DNA of 64,000 bases from JAAYEA01 sp012689325 (GTDB taxonomy: Bacteria > Chloroflexota > Anaerolineae > JAAYEA01), in the NCBI GenBank assembly GCA_036841525.1, contig DAITVZ010000002.1, forward strand, positions 62,001 through 126,000, written 5' to 3'. Every line of letters begins with the position of its first letter. Position 1 is the stretch's first letter. Below the pieces are notes generated by a model. The model saw only the letters and a list, made by a program, of their open reading frames with translations. It did not search any database and had not been told where the DNA came from. Position numbers and translations under genes: made by a program. Below are positions 48,081-59,419 of this stretch, piece by piece.

Positions 48081-49892
48081 TCAGGCTCCCAACCCGGCCA
48101 GCGCCTCAGGCAGGGGCTCGCCCGTTGCCACATCCCAGCCAAGCTCGGCATAAGCCCCGCAGAGCAGCGCTTCCAGATCCGGCACGTGGCCTTCGGTTCC
48201 GCCCGCCAGGGGCCGGGTCACCAGCTCGGGCAGGCGCTCATCGGCGCGGGTCAGGCCGCGCTTGAGGTTGAGCAAGCGCTTGAGCGTGGCGATGCGCTTT
48301 CCTGCGGCCAGCAGGCCCTCGGCATCCACGTCCCAGCCGGTGATGGCCCTCACGGCGCGCGCCACCTGCTCAGCGCCGGGGTTCTGAAACTGGCAGAGGG
48401 GCAGCGCGTTATAGAGGCTGCGCCAGGCCTGCTGTCGCGCCGAGGTGCGCCCTTTTTCCTCGCTGGACTCGAAGCGCTCCCCCGGCGCGATCCCCAACTC
48501 GAAGGGGACACCCTGGCCCACGTCCACCCCGTACATATCGCCTTGCATGTGGCAGGCGCCCCGGGGCGAAAGGGCATAGGTCGCCGCCATGCCATGGAAC
48601 GCCCGCGGGTCGTGCATGGGCAGCTCGAGCCGGTTCACCGTGACGGCCAGCTCGGGGACGCCGTACCGCTCGGCCAGGGCCTGGCTGCCTCCGGCCAGCA
48701 GCGCGCCCACGCCCTCCCGCCGAGCCATCAGGCCGATCAGCCGGTGCGCCGTGGCGGCATCCCCGTACCGGATCGCCAGGCCATCGGTGTCCGCCTCGGT
48801 CATCAGCCCGCGCTCGAACAGCTCGCAGGCCAGGGCGATGGTCGCGCCCGTGCTGATCGTGTCCAGGCCGTAGCGGTTGCAGAGATGCCCGGCATAGATG
48901 ACGGCCTCCAGGTCGCCGACCATCATCAGCGAGCCCAAGGCGATCACCGTCTCGTACTCGGGCCCGTCCACCACCCCGGCGCCGTAGCGCGGCGCGCGGG
49001 TCTCACGCCCGCAAGCGATGGGACAGCGATAGCAGGCGCGGGTGCGCTTCTGAAAGCGCTCCACCATCTCGACGCCGGAGAGGCCCGCAGCCTCCGGCCA
49101 TTCGCCCTGCTGAAAATAACGGATGGGCACATCGCCGTACATCAGCCCGAGGTCCACATAGCCCGCCGTCCCGGCCAGGCGCAGGGACATCGCCGCCATG
49201 TCCTCCTCGACCGCCGCCGTGATTTCCTGAGCCACAGCGCGGAGCCCCTCAGGGTCGGCCACGGGGATGCGTCCCGTGCCACGCACCGCGATGGCTTTGA
49301 GCCGCTTGGCGCCCATCACCGCGCCCATACCGGTGCGGCCGGCGGCCCTTCCATGGTCGTTCATCACCGCCGCCATCAGCGCCAGGTTCTCCCCCGCCTC
49401 GCCGATGCAGGCCACCCTGGCCCGCGGCTGGCCCAGCAGCGTCCGGCAGCGCGCCTGCGTCTCGTAGGTATCCAGGCCCCATAGCTCGGCGGCGCAGCGC
49501 AGCTCGGCGGTCCCCTCCACGATGGAGAGCCAGACCGGCTCTGCTGCGGCGCCGGTGATGATCACGCCATCGTAGCCAGCGAAGCGGAGCTCCGGCCCCC
49601 AAAAGCCGCCCGAGTTGGCCTCGCCCCACAGCCGCGTCAGCGGAGAGAGGGCGCAGACGCTATAGCGCCCGGCGGAGGGCATGGCGGTGCCCACCATCGG
49701 CCCGGCCATGAACATGAGGGGGTTGTCCGGCCCTAACGGGTCCGTCTTGCCGCCTACCAGGTCGTACATGTAGCGGACGGAGAGCCCGCTCCCGCCCACA
49801 AAGCCACGCGCGTACGCCTCGTTCAACGGCTCATCCCAGACCCGTCCCGCGCTCAGATCCACGCGCAGGAGCCTGCCCAGGTATCCGTGCAT
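48081..49892 (-). CDS. Aldehyde:ferredoxin oxidoreductase (tungsten/molybdenum pterin)
   Basis: 603 residues, normal AOR length. GYLGRLLRVDLSAGRVWDEPL starts domain 1 and MFMAGPMVGTAMPSAGRYSVCALSPLTRLWGEANSGGFWGPELRFAGYDGVIITG is the AOR signature. The Fe-S ligands are CYRCPIAC (three cysteines, CxxCxxxC) plus a fourth cysteine in LPLCQFQNP. GRTGMGAVMGAKRLKAIAVRGTG is the pterin-binding region. The enzyme oxidises aldehydes to acids with ferredoxin, or reduces acids. The Fe-dependent alcohol dehydrogenase gene lies 11 bp upstream. Metal (W or Mo) cannot be read from sequence. Confidence 0.92.
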   Translation of the reverse strand: MHGYLGRLLRVDLSAGRVWDEPLNEAYARGFVGGSGLSVRYMYDLVGGKTDPLGPDNPLMFMAGPMVGTAMPSAGRYSVCALSPLTRLWGEANSGGFWGPELRFAGYDGVIITGAAAEPVWLSIVEGTAELRCAAELWGLDTYETQARCRTLLGQPRARVACIGEAGENLALMAAVMNDHGRAAGRTGMGAVMGAKRLKAIAVRGTGRIPVADPEGLRAVAQEITAAVEEDMAAMSLRLAGTAGYVDLGLMYGDVPIRYFQQGEWPEAAGLSGVEMVERFQKRTRACYRCPIACGRETRAPRYGAGVVDGPEYETVIALGSLMMVGDLEAVIYAGHLCNRYGLDTISTGATIALACELFERGLMTEADTDGLAIRYGDAATAHRLIGLMARREGVGALLAGGSQALAERYGVPELAVTVNRLELPMHDPRAFHGMAATYALSPRGACHMQGDMYGVDVGQGVPFELGIAPGERFESSEEKGRTSARQQAWRSLYNALPLCQFQNPGAEQVARAVRAITGWDVDAEGLLAAGKRIATLKRLLNLKRGLTRADERLPELVTRPLAGGTEGHVPDLEALLCGAYAELGWDVATGEPLPEALAGLGA

Positions 49893-49903
49893 CCTCGCCT
49901 CCG

Positions 49904-51067
49904 CTAGAAGTCGATGGGCTTGCCTTCGTACATGTACCGGTAGATGAGCTCCAGTTCCTGATAGGAGGGGCTGCGCGCGGTGGTGAGCATTGTCCCATCG
50001 CTGAAAGCGCCCTCCACCAGCGCCTCCAGCTCGCCCTCGAAACGGTCGCGGACGACCCCCAGGTCGGCCAGCGACGTTGGCGCGCCCACCGTCTGGCACA
50101 GCTCCCGGACCCGTCGCGCCAACTTGGGTGCAGCCTCGGCGTCGTCGAGGGGGGCCACCCCCAGGAACGCCGCCATCTCGGCGAACCGCTCGGATGCCTC
50201 GGCGCCGATGTATTCGATGGTATAGGGGAGGCAAAGCCCCACTGCCTGCCCGTGGGGCACGTGCAGGATAGCGCCCAGGGAATGGCCCGTGGCGTGGGCC
50301 AGCGAGGCGAGCGCGTTGCCAAAGCCGAGGCCCGCCATGGTGGCGGCGTTGTGCATCCGCTCCCTGGCCTCCCGGTCAGCGCCGTCGGCCACCGCCCGCG
50401 GCAGGTACCGCATGACCAGCTTGGCCGCCTGCAAGCAGAGCCCGTCGGTCAGGTCGTTGTGCCAGGTGCAGGTGTAGCCCTCGATGGCGTGGGTCAGCGC
50501 GTCCAGTCCGGTGGAAGCGGTCAATCGCGGAGGCAGGCCTGCCACCAGCTCGGGGTCCACGATGGCGATGTCGGCGACGTTCTCCCGGTTCCCCAGACCC
50601 AGCTTGCGCCTGGCCTGCGTGTCGGTGAGCACGATCGCCCAGGTGACCTCCGCGCCAGTGCCGGAGGTGGTGGGGATGGTGATCAGGCGCGCCTTCTTGC
50701 GCAGCCCCAACTCGATGAATGGGTTGATCTCGGCCGGGTCCAGGTCGGGGCGCTCGTAGAGGATCCAGATGGCCTTGGCCGCGTCCAGGCAGGAACCTCC
50801 GCCCAGGCCGATGATCCAGTCCGGCGACTCGTCTTGCGCAAGCTGCGCGCCAGCCTGGACGGTGACCAGGTCGGGGTCTGGTTGCACCGCGTCAAAGATA
50901 CGGTAGCTCAGGCCGGCCTTGTCCAGATGGGCGGCCACCTTGCCCACCAGCCCCAGCCTAACCAGCGACGTGTCCGTCACGATCAGCGCGCGCCGCCCCT
51001 TCAGCTCGTCCAGGGTCTCCAGCGCGCCATCGCCGAACGCGATCTTGGGCGAGACGAAGTACCACAT
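49904..51067 (-). CDS. Iron-containing alcohol dehydrogenase
   Basis: 387 residues, group III ADH. FGDGALETLDELKGRRALIVTDTSL starts the NAD fold; IIGLGGGSCLDAAKAIW is the GGGS dinucleotide loop; ITIPTTSGTGAEVT and IVDPELVAGLP follow. Metal ligands: Asp in NVADIAIVDPE region, and the His set in GLDALTHAIEGY, ATGHSLGAILHVPHG. Start fixed by GGAG upstream. Pairing with AOR suggests interconversion of an acid, an aldehyde and an alcohol, as in anaerobic fermenters. Substrate specificity unknown. Confidence 0.9.
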   Translation of the reverse strand: MWYFVSPKIAFGDGALETLDELKGRRALIVTDTSLVRLGLVGKVAAHLDKAGLSYRIFDAVQPDPDLVTVQAGAQLAQDESPDWIIGLGGGSCLDAAKAIWILYERPDLDPAEINPFIELGLRKKARLITIPTTSGTGAEVTWAIVLTDTQARRKLGLGNRENVADIAIVDPELVAGLPPRLTASTGLDALTHAIEGYTCTWHNDLTDGLCLQAAKLVMRYLPRAVADGADREARERMHNAATMAGLGFGNALASLAHATGHSLGAILHVPHGQAVGLCLPYTIEYIGAEASERFAEMAAFLGVAPLDDAEAAPKLARRVRELCQTVGAPTSLADLGVVRDRFEGELEALVEGAFSDGTMLTTARSPSYQELELIYRYMYEGKPIDF

Positions 51068-51116
51068 CTTCCGCGCTCCTTTCCCCTCCTTGGGAACGCA
51101 CGACCCAGCCGCGCAC

Positions 51117-51527
51117 CTATGCGGCAAACTGGGTCGGGATGGTCTTGACGCACTCCATGATCTCTTTGGCCGCCTTGGGGTAGCGCATGATCATCATCAT
51201 GTTGCCCTGGAGCTTGAGCTGCTTGGTCATCATCCCCTGAATGGGGTCGATCTTGCCCTCGATCACCTTTCGCCAGGTTCCGTAGGGAGCGCTGAGCGTA
51301 TACGCGGCCTTTTTGCCGTCCAGCTCGGGCCACAGCTCCGCGTTGGGGCTCTTGCCGTGGTGCAGGTCAAGGTAGAGATAGCCAGTGCCCTGAAAAGCGG
51401 CATCGGCCTCGACGATAAAAAGGAAATCGCCTTCCCAGTTCTTGGCGGACATCTCGTACGATTCGCTGGTGTTGAGCCGCCCGCTCAGGGCCTTGATCCA
51501 CTCGTCCGATGGAAATGGGATGTTCAA
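51117..51527 (-). CDS. SCP2 sterol-binding domain protein
   Basis: 136 residues. The TTG start is chosen because AAGGAGG lies 7 nt upstream; the first codons give NIPFPSDEWIKAL. LFIVEADAAFQGTGYLYLDLHHGKSPNAELW and LEGNMMMIMRYPKAAKEIM-like strands (QLKLQGNMMMIMRYPKAA) fit an SCP2 fold, which forms a hydrophobic pocket binding lipids or acyl-CoA. In bacteria the domain often occurs near lipid or aldehyde metabolism genes, which fits the downstream alcohol dehydrogenase and AOR. 49 bp separate it from the dehydrogenase. Confidence 0.7.
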   Translation of the reverse strand: MNIPFPSDEWIKALSGRLNTSESYEMSAKNWEGDFLFIVEADAAFQGTGYLYLDLHHGKSPNAELWPELDGKKAAYTLSAPYGTWRKVIEGKIDPIQGMMTKQLKLQGNMMMIMRYPKAAKEIMECVKTIPTQFAA

Positions 51528-51598
51528 TGTGGGCCTCCTTGTCGGTGTTCTGCATCGTCCCCTGGGTTCGCAAGCGGTTCCCCTGCCCTCCCGCGCCC

Positions 51599-54226
51599 CT
51601 AGCGCATTAACAGCGGCAGCGCGACCGGCGCCAGCTTGGCCTGCTGGTAGACGGACAGGCGCGCATTGCCGCCATCGGTGATGTACACATAGCCGCCCCA
51701 CCCGGCCGCCACATCGTAGGGCGCCCGCAACAGCCCCTCGCCGAGGCCATAGCCGCCCATCGAGGCGATCCATTTCCCTTCGGCAGAGAGGACGTGCACG
51801 CGATGGCTGCCTTGGTCGGCGACCAGGATCCGCCCATCCGCGCCGACGGCGATGCCCGTGGGTGCTTGGAGGCGGCCGCCCGAGCCGGTGCTCGTCCAGC
51901 TCGCCAGCGCCTCGCCAGCCGGCGAAAAGACCTGCACGCGCGCGTTGCCCGTGTCGGCCACAAGCACGCGGCCATCCTGGGCGACTGCTACGTCTTGCGG
52001 CGCCATGAGCTGCCCCAGGGCGCTGCCACGAGCGCCCCAGGCGCGCAGGAGGACGCCTTCGGCGGTAAAGGCCTGGATACGCGAGGTCCCCGCGTCCGCC
52101 ACATAGATCGTCCCATCCGGCGCCACCGCTACCCCCGAAGGCGCTACAAACGAGCCATCCTGCAGCCCATAGCGGCCCCAGGCGCGCACGAACTGACCCT
52201 CCGCCGTGAACACCTGAATGCGCTGATTACCGTAATCGGCGACGTACACCCGCCCCAGGCGATCCGCTGCCAGGCCGCGCGGGCTCTTGAGGGCGGCCTC
52301 ATAGGGCCCCCACCCTCCCCAGCTCTGCACGAATTCGCCGGTGGATGAGAACGCTTGGATCAGATGGCGTTGCTCGTCCGCCACATATACGCGCCCCCGC
52401 GAGCCAATGGCCAGTCCGGTGGGGCTCCCCAGTTGGCCATCAGCCGTCCCCTGGCGTCCCCACTTGCCCGCCAGCGATGGGCCCCTCCCGTATAGACGGA
52501 TTCCCTCGCTGACCGCCACATACATTTCGGCGCCGGCTCTCGCCGCCACGTCCAGCGCCGGGCCCCCGAGCGCAAGCTCGAACTGCTTGGCGCCGGAGGC
52601 GTCAAAGACCAGCAGCCGGTGCCCCTCCCCGGTCAGCGCCGCCACATAGATCAACCCATCGGCGTCCATCGCGACGCGGTAGGGCCCGCTCACCGACCAG
52701 AAGCGAACCGGCGCGCCGGCGGCCGTCAAGACCCGCACCGCGTTCGTCGAGAGGCCGCACAACAGCCCGCCGGGGCCTGCCGCCAGGTCGGCATAGAGCG
52801 TCGGCCACTGCTCCAGCCAATGCCCTGCGAGGTCAAACACCTGGACGCGCCGAGCATCCGTCACGTACACGCGGCCGGACGCGTCCACCGTGATCTCCTT
52901 GGGCCCCTCGAACTGCCCCGGCCCGCTCCCCGCGCTTCCCCAACTGCGGCCATACTCGCCCACGCTGGAAAAGACTTGCACCCGGTTGTTGCCCGTATCG
53001 GCGACGAACACGCGGCCATCCGGCAACACGGCCAGCCCCTGCGCCGCGCTGAGCTGGCCTGGCCCGCTCCCGACCGCCCCCCACGAGCGCAGCAGCTCGC
53101 CGGCTGAGCCCTGCACCTGCACGCGGCTGCCCTCCAGGTTCAGGCTATAGAGGTTGCCATCGGGCCCGGGCGCCATTGCGCGGGCCCCGCCGAACCCTCC
53201 GCCCTCCTCTCTGGGCCATAGGGCGATCTCGCCTCCCTGCGGGATGACCCGCGCCAGCCGGTGATTGCCGCTATCCACCACCCAGGCGCCCCCATCCGAC
53301 GACGGAGCCGCCCCGCGCGGGCGCACCAGCCCCCCGTTGTCTCCTCGCCACTCCCAGAGGAACCGGCCTTGGCGATCCCAGACCTGCAAACGGCTGTTGT
53401 CGGTGTCGGCGATATACATGGCGTTGGCGGAAAGCGCCACGCCCGAGGGCTGGTGCAATCTGCCCGGCTCCGTGCCCAGCCCACCATATTGAGAGGCGTA
53501 GAGGCCATCGCCGGTGAAGACCTGGATGCGGTTGTTCCCGCTATCGGCCACGTAGAGGAGGCCGTCCGCCGCGGCCAGCCCGCGGGGCGCGCGCAACAGG
53601 CCGTTGGCCGACCCTTCCCCGCCCCAGGCGCCACGAAAAGCCCCCGCCAGGCTGAACGCCACAATACGGTGAGTGCTGCTATCGCTGACGTAGACAAGCC
53701 CGCCATCGACCGCGATGCCCCAGGGCATGGACAGGCGTCCCAGCCCGCTCACACCCCAGTTGGCCACATGGACGCCATCCAGCGTAAAAGCCTGCACGCG
53801 ACGATTGCCCGTGTCCGCCACCAGGACGCGATCCTGCGTCACGGCGATGCCCTCGGGGAACCAGAACTCGCCTGGCCCACCGCCGGGCGTGCCCCACTCG
53901 CGCACCAACTGCCACGCAGCGTCATAAACTCGGATGCGGTGGTTGCCCGTGTCCGCCAGGTAGAATGCCCCTCCCGTCGAGATCAGGCAGCCCGGGTCGT
54001 TGATCGCATCCGGCTCGGTGGCTTGCGGCGCCCATGACTCGACGAAGCCATAGTCCGGCGCAGGCGTGGGGGTGCTTGTGGGCAAGGGGCCAGGGGTCAG
54101 GGGCGACTGGCCCTGAGGGGCGGAAGAGACCGTGAGGCTGGGCGAGATGGCCAGCCCGATGGAGAGCAGAGCGGCGCACACCGCCACAAGCAGCGTGCCG
54201 AGGGTGCGCCCAGCCGGGTGCAGCAT
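51599..54226 (-). CDS. Secreted NHL-repeat beta-propeller protein
   Basis: 875 residues. A signal peptide (GTLLVAVCAALLSIGLAIS) is followed by a Pro/Thr linker (PLPTSTPTPAP) and then only NHL-type repeats. The repeat core reads like YVADTGNHRIRVY or VLVADTGNARVQVF, recurring about every 45-50 residues at least 14 times, enough for two or three six-bladed propellers. No catalytic residues or anchors are visible at the C-terminus (PLLMR end). ATG with GGAGG 11 nt upstream; a TTG six codons earlier is an alternative. Likely extracellular binding to proteins or polysaccharides; exact ligand unknown. Confidence 0.85.
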   Translation of the reverse strand: MLHPAGRTLGTLLVAVCAALLSIGLAISPSLTVSSAPQGQSPLTPGPLPTSTPTPAPDYGFVESWAPQATEPDAINDPGCLISTGGAFYLADTGNHRIRVYDAAWQLVREWGTPGGGPGEFWFPEGIAVTQDRVLVADTGNRRVQAFTLDGVHVANWGVSGLGRLSMPWGIAVDGGLVYVSDSSTHRIVAFSLAGAFRGAWGGEGSANGLLRAPRGLAAADGLLYVADSGNNRIQVFTGDGLYASQYGGLGTEPGRLHQPSGVALSANAMYIADTDNSRLQVWDRQGRFLWEWRGDNGGLVRPRGAAPSSDGGAWVVDSGNHRLARVIPQGGEIALWPREEGGGFGGARAMAPGPDGNLYSLNLEGSRVQVQGSAGELLRSWGAVGSGPGQLSAAQGLAVLPDGRVFVADTGNNRVQVFSSVGEYGRSWGSAGSGPGQFEGPKEITVDASGRVYVTDARRVQVFDLAGHWLEQWPTLYADLAAGPGGLLCGLSTNAVRVLTAAGAPVRFWSVSGPYRVAMDADGLIYVAALTGEGHRLLVFDASGAKQFELALGGPALDVAARAGAEMYVAVSEGIRLYGRGPSLAGKWGRQGTADGQLGSPTGLAIGSRGRVYVADEQRHLIQAFSSTGEFVQSWGGWGPYEAALKSPRGLAADRLGRVYVADYGNQRIQVFTAEGQFVRAWGRYGLQDGSFVAPSGVAVAPDGTIYVADAGTSRIQAFTAEGVLLRAWGARGSALGQLMAPQDVAVAQDGRVLVADTGNARVQVFSPAGEALASWTSTGSGGRLQAPTGIAVGADGRILVADQGSHRVHVLSAEGKWIASMGGYGLGEGLLRAPYDVAAGWGGYVYITDGGNARLSVYQQAKLAPVALPLLMR

Positions 54227-54324
54227 CGTGAAGTGATCCTCCAATGACAGGCGTATCGCGATGGTCCGCCGGAAAGGCCTGCGCCGGGGGCGCGGCGCTC
54301 AGGTCGAAAAAGGCTCGGCAGAAC

Positions 54325-55125
54325 TCAGCGGGTCAAAAGGCCATACAGGCCCGGGCGTCGGTCGGCCAACAGGGGCACGCGCTTGCGCTGAGCCAGCAGG
54401 TCTTGGCCTTTGAGCACCGCGTGGATGATCCCCTCCTGCTCGGGTTTGGCCTCTGCCAGCACATTGCCCTTGGGGCCCACGATCATGCTCAGGCCGTAGC
54501 AGCGCAACACCGGGTCATAGCTGATGATGTCGGCACCGGCGACGAACATGCTGTTATCCAGCGCGCGGGCGCGCAAGGCGAGCTTCCACTCATCCCCAGG
54601 CCCCAGCCAAGCCGTGGACACCAGGCCGACGTCCGTCCCAGAGAGGGCCAGCAGGCGCGCCAGCTCGGGAAAGCGGGTGTCGTAGCAGATCCATCCGCCG
54701 CAGCGCACGTCGCCCAGGTCAAAGGTGGTAGCGCGAGCTCCCGGCTTGGCCCACAACTTTTCCGTGGCCCACAGGTGCATCTTGCGGTAGACTCCTGCCA
54801 CGCTCCCCTCACGGTCGAGCACGGCGAGGCTGTTATGGAGCGCCCCTTCCCCCTCGTCCACCTCGGCGAACCCGAAGGCGATGGCGATGCCCAGCTTGCG
54901 CGCCGCCGCGCCCAGGGACTCCACCGACGGCCCCGTGAGCGGCTCGGCCAGCGGACGGATTTGCTCAGGCTCGAGATAGCCCGTGACCACGAGCTCGGGG
55001 AACAAGATTAGCTCGCAGCCCACGGCCCGCGCCTCGGTGGCCTGCCGGATCATCTGCGCGACGTTCTTAGCCTTGTCGCCAGGCTCTGGGGCGAACTGCC
55101 CGCAAGCGATGTGTAGGTCCCGCAT
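54325..55125 (-). CDS. Carbon-nitrogen hydrolase (nitrilase superfamily)
   Basis: 266 residues. The Glu-Lys-Cys triad is present: LILFPELVVTGY (Glu), YRKMHLW (Lys) and GGWICYDTRFPEL (Cys). DNSMFVAGADIISYD and MIVGPKGNVLAEAKPEQEGI are the regular C-terminal blocks. Members hydrolyse omega-amides, N-carbamoyl amines or formamides. GGGAGG precedes the ATG. Expressed from its own promoter; the propeller gene downstream is separated by about 100 nt. Substrate unknown. Confidence 0.9.
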   Translation of the reverse strand: MRDLHIACGQFAPEPGDKAKNVAQMIRQATEARAVGCELILFPELVVTGYLEPEQIRPLAEPLTGPSVESLGAAARKLGIAIAFGFAEVDEGEGALHNSLAVLDREGSVAGVYRKMHLWATEKLWAKPGARATTFDLGDVRCGGWICYDTRFPELARLLALSGTDVGLVSTAWLGPGDEWKLALRARALDNSMFVAGADIISYDPVLRCYGLSMIVGPKGNVLAEAKPEQEGIIHAVLKGQDLLAQRKRVPLLADRRPGLYGLLTR

Positions 55126-55167
55126 GGGCGTGCCTCCCTCCGCACGAAGACGCTAGCTAATAGGCCG

Positions 55168-55196
55168 AGTATAACACACCTTCGCTGCCCCGGCAA
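55168..55196 (-). promoter_or_regulatory. sigma70-type promoter of the carbon-nitrogen hydrolase gene
   Basis: TTGCCG, 17-bp spacer, TATACT on the minus strand. Confidence 0.7.
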
Positions 55197-55215
55197 GAGC
55201 CGCCTCTGAACCGAC

Positions 55216-55243
55216 TTGGTGGGCGGGCGAGCCTGGGTATAAT
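55216..55243 (+). promoter_or_regulatory. sigma70-type promoter of the membrane glycosyltransferase gene
   Basis: TTGGTG, 16-bp spacer, TATAAT. It overlaps the first in-frame ATG of the following reading frame, which rules that start out. Confidence 0.7.
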
Positions 55244-55271
55244 GGACAGTACTTCGGTCGGAGCGCGCCAC

Positions 55272-57242
55272 ATGCAATCTGAGCATCGTCGGGTCAGCGA
55301 ACGCTGGACGCTGATTGCCATCCTCGTCCTGGCGGCGATCTTGCGCCTGGGCTGGCCCGGCATCACCGAGTTCAAGAAGGACGAGGCGCATATCGCCCAG
55401 ATGGCGCTGGACCTGGCCGGGGGGCGCGCCTTTCCGCTGCACGGTATCGAGACCTCGGTAGGGCTCCCCAAAGCGCCGCTCAGCATCTGGATCTATGCGC
55501 TTCCCTTCCGCCTCTCCTCCAACCCGCTTTCCGGGGTGCTGTTCACGGGCGCGCTGAACGTGCTGGCCGTGGCCCTCTGCTGGTGGCTGGCCCGCCGGTA
55601 CTGGGGCGCCCGGGCCGCCTGGATCGCCGCGTTGCTCTACGCCACCAGCCCGTGGGCCGTCTTTTACTCCCGCAAGATCTGGGAGCCCAACCTGATGTCG
55701 CCACTGGTCCTCGTCTACGCGGCCGCCGGGCTGCTGGGCTTCCTGGAAGGCAAGCGCTGGGCTCAGGCCGCGCACGTGCTCCTGCTGGTGCTGATCGTCC
55801 AGCTCCACTACCATGCCGTGCTGGTCGCGCCCCTGACGCCGATCCTGCTCGTCCTCTATCGCCGCCGCGTCCACCTTCCTGCCCTGCTGGCCGGCGCCGG
55901 GTTGGGGGCACTAACCGCGTTGCCGTTCTTGTGGCATGTCCTGGGGCAGCAGAGCGGCGTCTCGCCAGGTCTCGCCGCCTTTCTCTCTCGCCCCGCGGCG
56001 CTGGATTCCGCGTCGCTCAAGATGTGGTGGATGCTGGTGACCGGCGCCGATATCCACTCGTTGGCGGGCGACCCAACGTACCTCGAATTCCTGCGTCGCG
56101 TCCCAGGCTTGAGCCTGCCGCAGGCGCTCACCGGAGTGCTGGCAATTGCCGCAGTAGCCTGGGGCCTATGGCGCGGGCTGCGCAGGCGGGACGACCGCGC
56201 CGCAGGGGCGGCGGCCGTCGTGGCCATCTGGTCCATCCTGCCGATCCTGGTTATGCTGCGACACTCTACCGAGCTCTATCCGCACTATTTCACCTCGCTG
56301 CTGCCTGCGCCGTTCCTGGCGGTCGGTTGGCTGCTCTCCAAGGCGCCTGAGGCGACCGCTGGCCGCGGCTCGGCCGGACGAGCGGCCAGGAGCGCATGGC
56401 GGTTGGCCGCTCCCCTGGTGGTCGCCATCTCCTTGGCCCAGGCTGCTGCGTTCGGAGTCCTGCTCGACGTCATCGGCCGCCAAGCCACGCCCGGTGGGTT
56501 CGGCGTCCCGCTCCGCGTGCTGCTGGAGACCCGCCGGCAGGCCCGGGACTGGGGGGACCTCGTCGTCGTGGTCAGCCCCGGCGACGATCCCCGCACGGCC
56601 GAGTGGGTCGCGGTCTATGATGTGCTGTTGCGGGGCCTGCCTCATCGCTTCGTAGACGGCCGCCATGCCGCGCTCTTTCCCGCCAGCCCCGCCACGGTCC
56701 TGGTCACGCCCGGCGCGGAGGCGGCCGTGGCCACCTACGCCAGCGCCGGCCTGTGGCGCGCGGGGGCGTTGATCCCGGCGCGAGCCGGCGAGGAACCTTT
56801 CCGGCTGGCGCGCTGGGATGGGCAATCGTGGCCCGTGTGGGAGGAGATCCCTGGGCCACGCGCGCTGGCAAACGGCGCTGAGCTGATCGGCTATGGCCAA
56901 GAGCAGCTGGCGCAGCCCGGCCAATCGCTGGCCTGGTGGATTGTCTGGCGCGTCTGGAAGGTCTCTGCCAACCCGGGGGCCGCCTACCAACTCTACGCGC
57001 ACCTGCTGGATGCCGGAGGCCAGCGCGTGGCGCAGGTGGACAGTCCCACCACCCCCGTCAACGACTGGCAGGCGGGCGACGTGGTGGTGCAACGCTTTCG
57101 CTTCGAGCTTCCCCCGGGAGCAATGGGCCCATTCGCCACGCGCGTGGGCATGTACGAGTACCCCTCGCTGCGCGCCCAGCCGGTGCTGGACCAGGCCGCT
57201 AACCCCTTCGCCGATGACTTGACCATCGGCCCCTTGCGCTGA
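55272..57242 (+). CDS. Membrane glycosyltransferase (GT-C/ArnT-PMT-like)
   Basis: 656 residues. About eight to ten hydrophobic helices in the first 400 residues, then a soluble beta-rich domain (430-656). The first loop has the acidic pair in EFKKDEAHI, the place where GT-C enzymes keep the metal- or lipid-sugar-contacting Asp/Glu. WAVFYSRKIWEPNLMSPLVL and HYHAVLVAPLTPILLVL are typical later helices. The start follows GGAG by 8 nt; earlier ATG overlaps the -10 box. The C-terminal region has the look of a carbohydrate-binding beta domain (FELPPGAMGPFATRVGMYE). Donor and acceptor unknown. Confidence 0.72.
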   Translation: MQSEHRRVSERWTLIAILVLAAILRLGWPGITEFKKDEAHIAQMALDLAGGRAFPLHGIETSVGLPKAPLSIWIYALPFRLSSNPLSGVLFTGALNVLAVALCWWLARRYWGARAAWIAALLYATSPWAVFYSRKIWEPNLMSPLVLVYAAAGLLGFLEGKRWAQAAHVLLLVLIVQLHYHAVLVAPLTPILLVLYRRRVHLPALLAGAGLGALTALPFLWHVLGQQSGVSPGLAAFLSRPAALDSASLKMWWMLVTGADIHSLAGDPTYLEFLRRVPGLSLPQALTGVLAIAAVAWGLWRGLRRRDDRAAGAAAVVAIWSILPILVMLRHSTELYPHYFTSLLPAPFLAVGWLLSKAPEATAGRGSAGRAARSAWRLAAPLVVAISLAQAAAFGVLLDVIGRQATPGGFGVPLRVLLETRRQARDWGDLVVVVSPGDDPRTAEWVAVYDVLLRGLPHRFVDGRHAALFPASPATVLVTPGAEAAVATYASAGLWRAGALIPARAGEEPFRLARWDGQSWPVWEEIPGPRALANGAELIGYGQEQLAQPGQSLAWWIVWRVWKVSANPGAAYQLYAHLLDAGGQRVAQVDSPTTPVNDWQAGDVVVQRFRFELPPGAMGPFATRVGMYEYPSLRAQPVLDQAANPFADDLTIGPLR

Positions 57243-57308
57243 CCCGCGCCCCCGTCCCGCCCACTGCCTTGGTCAGGCGATCCTTCGCGGGCGGATCGCG
57301 GTTCCACC

Positions 57309-57337
57309 TTGCCCCCTTTCGTCGCCTGCCGTATAAT
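57309..57337 (+). promoter_or_regulatory. sigma70-type promoter of the flavin reductase-tyrosine phenol-lyase unit
   Basis: TTGCCC, 17-bp spacer, TATAAT, about 40 nt before the start codon. Confidence 0.7.
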
Positions 57338-57373
57338 GCGGCTGAGCGGCTTGATGAGCGAAAGGAGGCCGAT

Positions 57374-59393
<2,020 letters not shown>

Positions 59394-59419
59394 GCGCGAT
59401 ACCCTCTGCAGGAGGCGAA

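Noticed and set aside
55242..55271. Earlier ATG of the membrane glycosyltransferase
   Set aside because: The ATG is part of the TATAAT box, so it cannot be on the transcript.
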